Shown here: positions 16,511 to 18,124 of the stretch, piece after piece
How the letters are laid out: every line of letters begins with the position of its first letter
Numbering within the stretch: the first letter of the stretch is position 1
Source of the DNA: an uncultured Collinsella sp.
Lineage (GTDB): Bacteria > Actinomycetota > Coriobacteriia > Coriobacteriales > Coriobacteriaceae
NCBI GenBank assembly: GCA_900757595.1
Contig: CAAEOL010000015.1
Span: forward strand, 1-18,124
Length of the DNA: 18,124 nt
Direction: 5' to 3'
Made by a program: the position numbers and the translations under genes
Notes under the pieces: model-generated
Told to the model about the DNA's origin: nothing
The model's input: only the letters and a program-made list of their open reading frames with translations
Database searches by the model: none

Positions 16511-16741
16511 GTGGGCAAAAAATGGCAAATATGAGTACTGTTGCCTTTTTAGTAACAGCCAAAACAGCCCCAAATGCCGTCCTCACGGCTTACACGCGTC
16601 CCTAAATTGATCAAACAGCCCTATAGCGGACTTATATGTGTTTGCGTTAATGAACATATTTTGCTGTTATGTCTATTATTTTGAAAAGGTAATATGGCAC
16701 TACGTTAGCAACAGTACTCATATTTGGCATTTTTTGCCCAC
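16511..16741. repeat. 34-bp inverted repeat enclosing AT-rich non-coding DNA (MITE-like)
   Basis: Positions 16511-16544 (starting GTGGGCAAAAAATGG) and 16708-16741 (ending TTTTTTGCCCAC) are inverted copies of each other over 34 bp with one mismatch. The left copy runs on into a local hairpin, CTGTTGC-CTTTTTA-GTAACAG (16538-16558). The 163 bp inside contain no credible gene; they include three copies of AACAGCC and a strongly AT-rich part (about 16640-16700). No target-site duplication is visible at the edges. It could be a small non-autonomous mobile element, a foldback repeat or a regulatory RNA. Confidence 0.7.
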
Positions 16742-16883
16742 ATGGTGTTTCCCGGGGGACCGACGACAGTCTTTAGCCCCCCCACGCGACGCTATTCCCT
16801 CCCGGCGAGCGTCGACGTTTGCCCAGATAAAACCTGCCAAAATAAACCTGTCCCTATTTGGTAGGTTTCGGGGTGACAAGGAC
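16742..16883 (+). other. Non-coding stretch between the 34-bp repeat and the DAHP synthase promoter
   Basis: I see no convincing coding frame here. The only structure is the hairpin at 16830-16868 plus a run of C residues around 16780. With the flanking features this completes the 579-bp gap between the ABC operon and the DAHP synthase gene. No T-box or tryptophan/tyrosine leader peptide was found. Confidence 0.4.
16830..16868. repeat. Hairpin with CTGTCCC loop
   Basis: AAACCTGCCAAA (16830-16841) pairs with TTTGGTAGGTTT (16857-16868), one G-T mismatch, around a loop containing TAAACCTGTCCCT. The loop resembles that of the palindrome at 4381-4407, suggesting two members of one small repeat family. 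Confidence 0.55.
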
Positions 16884-16912
16884 TTGCACTTTAGCGTGCG
16901 ACAGCGGATAAT
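16884..16912 (+). promoter_or_regulatory. Candidate promoter of the DAHP synthase gene
   Basis: TTGCAC (16884-16889), a 17-bp spacer and GATAAT (16907-16912) give a leader of about 45 nt before the ATG at 16965. The -10 is good (5/6) and the -35 is weak. Confidence 0.5.
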
Positions 16913-16964
16913 GCCGTGCATTCGACAATTCACGCTTTGACTTATTTGATTGAGGAGGCCCCGC

Positions 16965-17996
16965 ATGGCCATGGATTTCAAACGCAGGCTGCCGATCCCC
17001 ATGGAGATCCGCAAGGAAATGCCGCTTTCAGCCGAGCTTACCGCCAAGAAGCAGGCATTCGATGCCGAAGTCGCCAAGGTCTTTACCGGCGAGGATGCGC
17101 GCAAGGTGCTCATCATCGGCCCGTGCTCTGCCGACCGCGAGGATTCGGTTCTCGAGTATATGAACCGACTGGCCAAGACCGCCGAGGAGGTCAGGGACAA
17201 GCTCATCATTATTCCGCGCGTCTACACCAATAAGCCGCGTACCAAGGGCACCGGTTACAAGGGTCTTCTGCACAACCCCAACCCCGAGGCTCCCGACGAC
17301 CTGCTCGAGGGCGTCAAGGCCATCCGCCACATGCACCTGCGCGTTATTGAGGAAACGGGCTTCTTCACCGCCGACGAGATGCTCTATCCGTCCAACTACC
17401 AATACCTCGTTGACCTGCTGAGCTATGTTGCCGTGGGCGCACGCTCGGTCGAGAACCAGGAGCATCGCCTGGTGTCGAGCGGCATTTCGGTACCCGTCGG
17501 CATGAAGAATCCCACTGCCGGCTCTACCACCGTTATGCTCAACTCCATTTACGCCGCGCAGGCGCACCAGAGCTTCATCTTCCGCAACTGGGAAGTCGAG
17601 TGCGACGGCAATCCGCTCGCGCACGCCGTCATGCGTGGCTACATCGGTCTCGATGGCCGCACCTACCCCAATTACCACTACGAGCACCTGGAGCGCCTGG
17701 CCGAGCGTTATACCGAGCACGCCGGCTATGCCAATCCGGCAGCGGTCATCGACTGCAACCACGACAACTCGGGCAAGCGCCCGCTGGAGCAGTACCGCAT
17801 TTGCAAAGAGGTGCTCGACAGCTGCCGCCGTAACGAGTCCATCTCCAAGCTGGTCAAGGGCTTTATGATCGAGTCCTACCTGGAGGACGGCAACCAGCCT
17901 GTCGACGGCGGCGTCTTTGGCAAGTCCATCACCGACCCGTGCCTGGGCTGGGAAAAGACCGACTACCTCATCCACGAGATCGCGGAGCGGGTTTAG
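16965..17996 (+). CDS. aroF: 3-deoxy-7-phosphoheptulonate (DAHP) synthase, class I
   Basis: The enzyme condenses phosphoenolpyruvate and erythrose 4-phosphate to DAHP, the first step of the shikimate pathway. The 343-residue protein belongs to the E. coli AroF/G/H type. It has LIIGPCSADRED near residues 49-60, the PEP-binding RVYTNKPRTKGTGYKGL, GARSVENQEHR, PVGMKNPTAGS, the metal-binding DCNHDNSGK, and the C-terminal ESYLEDGNQ and GKSITDPCLGWE. The ATG at 16965 has GAGGAGG (16952-16958) 6 nt upstream; a second ATG at 16971 is possible. Which aromatic amino acid inhibits it cannot be told from sequence alone, so the gene symbol is a family label. It appears monocistronic. Confidence 0.93.
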   Translation: MAMDFKRRLPIPMEIRKEMPLSAELTAKKQAFDAEVAKVFTGEDARKVLIIGPCSADREDSVLEYMNRLAKTAEEVRDKLIIIPRVYTNKPRTKGTGYKGLLHNPNPEAPDDLLEGVKAIRHMHLRVIEETGFFTADEMLYPSNYQYLVDLLSYVAVGARSVENQEHRLVSSGISVPVGMKNPTAGSTTVMLNSIYAAQAHQSFIFRNWEVECDGNPLAHAVMRGYIGLDGRTYPNYHYEHLERLAERYTEHAGYANPAAVIDCNHDNSGKRPLEQYRICKEVLDSCRRNESISKLVKGFMIESYLEDGNQPVDGGVFGKSITDPCLGWEKTDYLIHEIAERV

Positions 17997-18024
17997 TTAC
18001 GCGGTTTTACCAAACCGCGTAACT
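17995..18024 (+). terminator. Hairpin on the DAHP synthase stop codon
   Basis: AGTTACGCGGTTT (17995-18007) and AAACCGCGTAACT (18012-18024) form a perfect 13-bp stem with a 4-nt loop. The stem contains part of the TAG stop. No T-run follows, so it is probably a 3'-end stability hairpin ahead of the true terminator. Confidence 0.6.
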
Positions 18025-18070
18025 ACTCGACGCTGCGCGGGCCGCATTTGGACAATCTGACGTTCAACTT

Positions 18071-18106
18071 CAAGGGCGCGACCAGAAGGTCAGCGCCCTT
18101 TCGTTT
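18071..18106 (+). terminator. Terminator after the DAHP synthase gene
   Basis: AAGGGCGC (18072-18079) pairs with GCGCCCTT (18093-18100), inside which GACC pairs with GGTC around AGAA. The tail is TCGTTT. It is a good intrinsic terminator about 75 nt past the stop codon. Confidence 0.8.
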
Positions 18107-18124
18107 CACGTCACCTTGTCTCAA

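Noticed and set aside
16386..16964. T-box, aromatic amino-acid riboswitch or leader peptide ahead of the DAHP synthase gene
   Set aside because: No T-box core sequence, no Trp/Tyr/Phe-rich short ORF and no terminator/antiterminator pair were seen between the promoter candidate and the ATG.

Overview
The window looks like chromosomal DNA from a high-GC anaerobe with a fermentative, gut-associated gene set. I infer a coriobacterium close to Collinsella, from the GC-rich codon use, the pyruvate formate-lyase (PFL) genes, the 2-keto-3-deoxygluconate uptake genes and the ABC exporter style. I could not run a database search, so the genus is an inference. Most of it is ordinary core metabolism. The accessory content is one toxin-antitoxin-like pair, a decayed gene and several unusual palindromic repeats.

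Layout. thrB (homoserine kinase, +) opens the window. A 181-bp palindrome starts on its stop codon. A convergent AT-richer island on the minus strand holds a DUF3990 (ADP-ribosyltransferase-like) gene and an overlapping XRE-type regulator gene, preceded by a tandem palindromic operator (1271-2681). Next on the minus strand come ysxC and mtnN (a likely operon), a 3' remnant of a class A beta-lactamase-like gene, pflA, a degV gene, a second 182-bp palindrome of the same family as the first, and the PFL locus. The PFL is split: a 683-residue catalytic protein lacking the C-terminal glycyl-radical domain is followed by an 83-residue gene encoding that domain. A 466-bp AT-rich leader region follows, then kdgT and a KduD-like dehydrogenase gene (minus strand).

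The right part reads on the plus strand. A MarR-type regulator overlaps by 4 nt a heterodimeric ABC exporter pair with one degenerate and one canonical ATPase half, ending at a strong terminator. A 579-bp non-coding stretch contains a 34-bp inverted repeat enclosing AT-rich DNA, a small hairpin with a CTGTCCC loop, and the promoter of a class I DAHP synthase gene, which closes the window.

How the genes work together. pflB, the small glycyl-radical gene and pflA form the pyruvate-to-formate/acetyl-CoA system. kduD and kdgT suggest use of pectin or glycosaminoglycan breakdown products. thrB and the DAHP synthase gene are single amino-acid biosynthesis genes. MarR and the exporter form a self-contained efflux operon. 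The most notable observations are the split PFL with structured intergenic RNA, the toxin-antitoxin pair with its double operator, and the paired ~181-bp palindromes that sit on stop codons.
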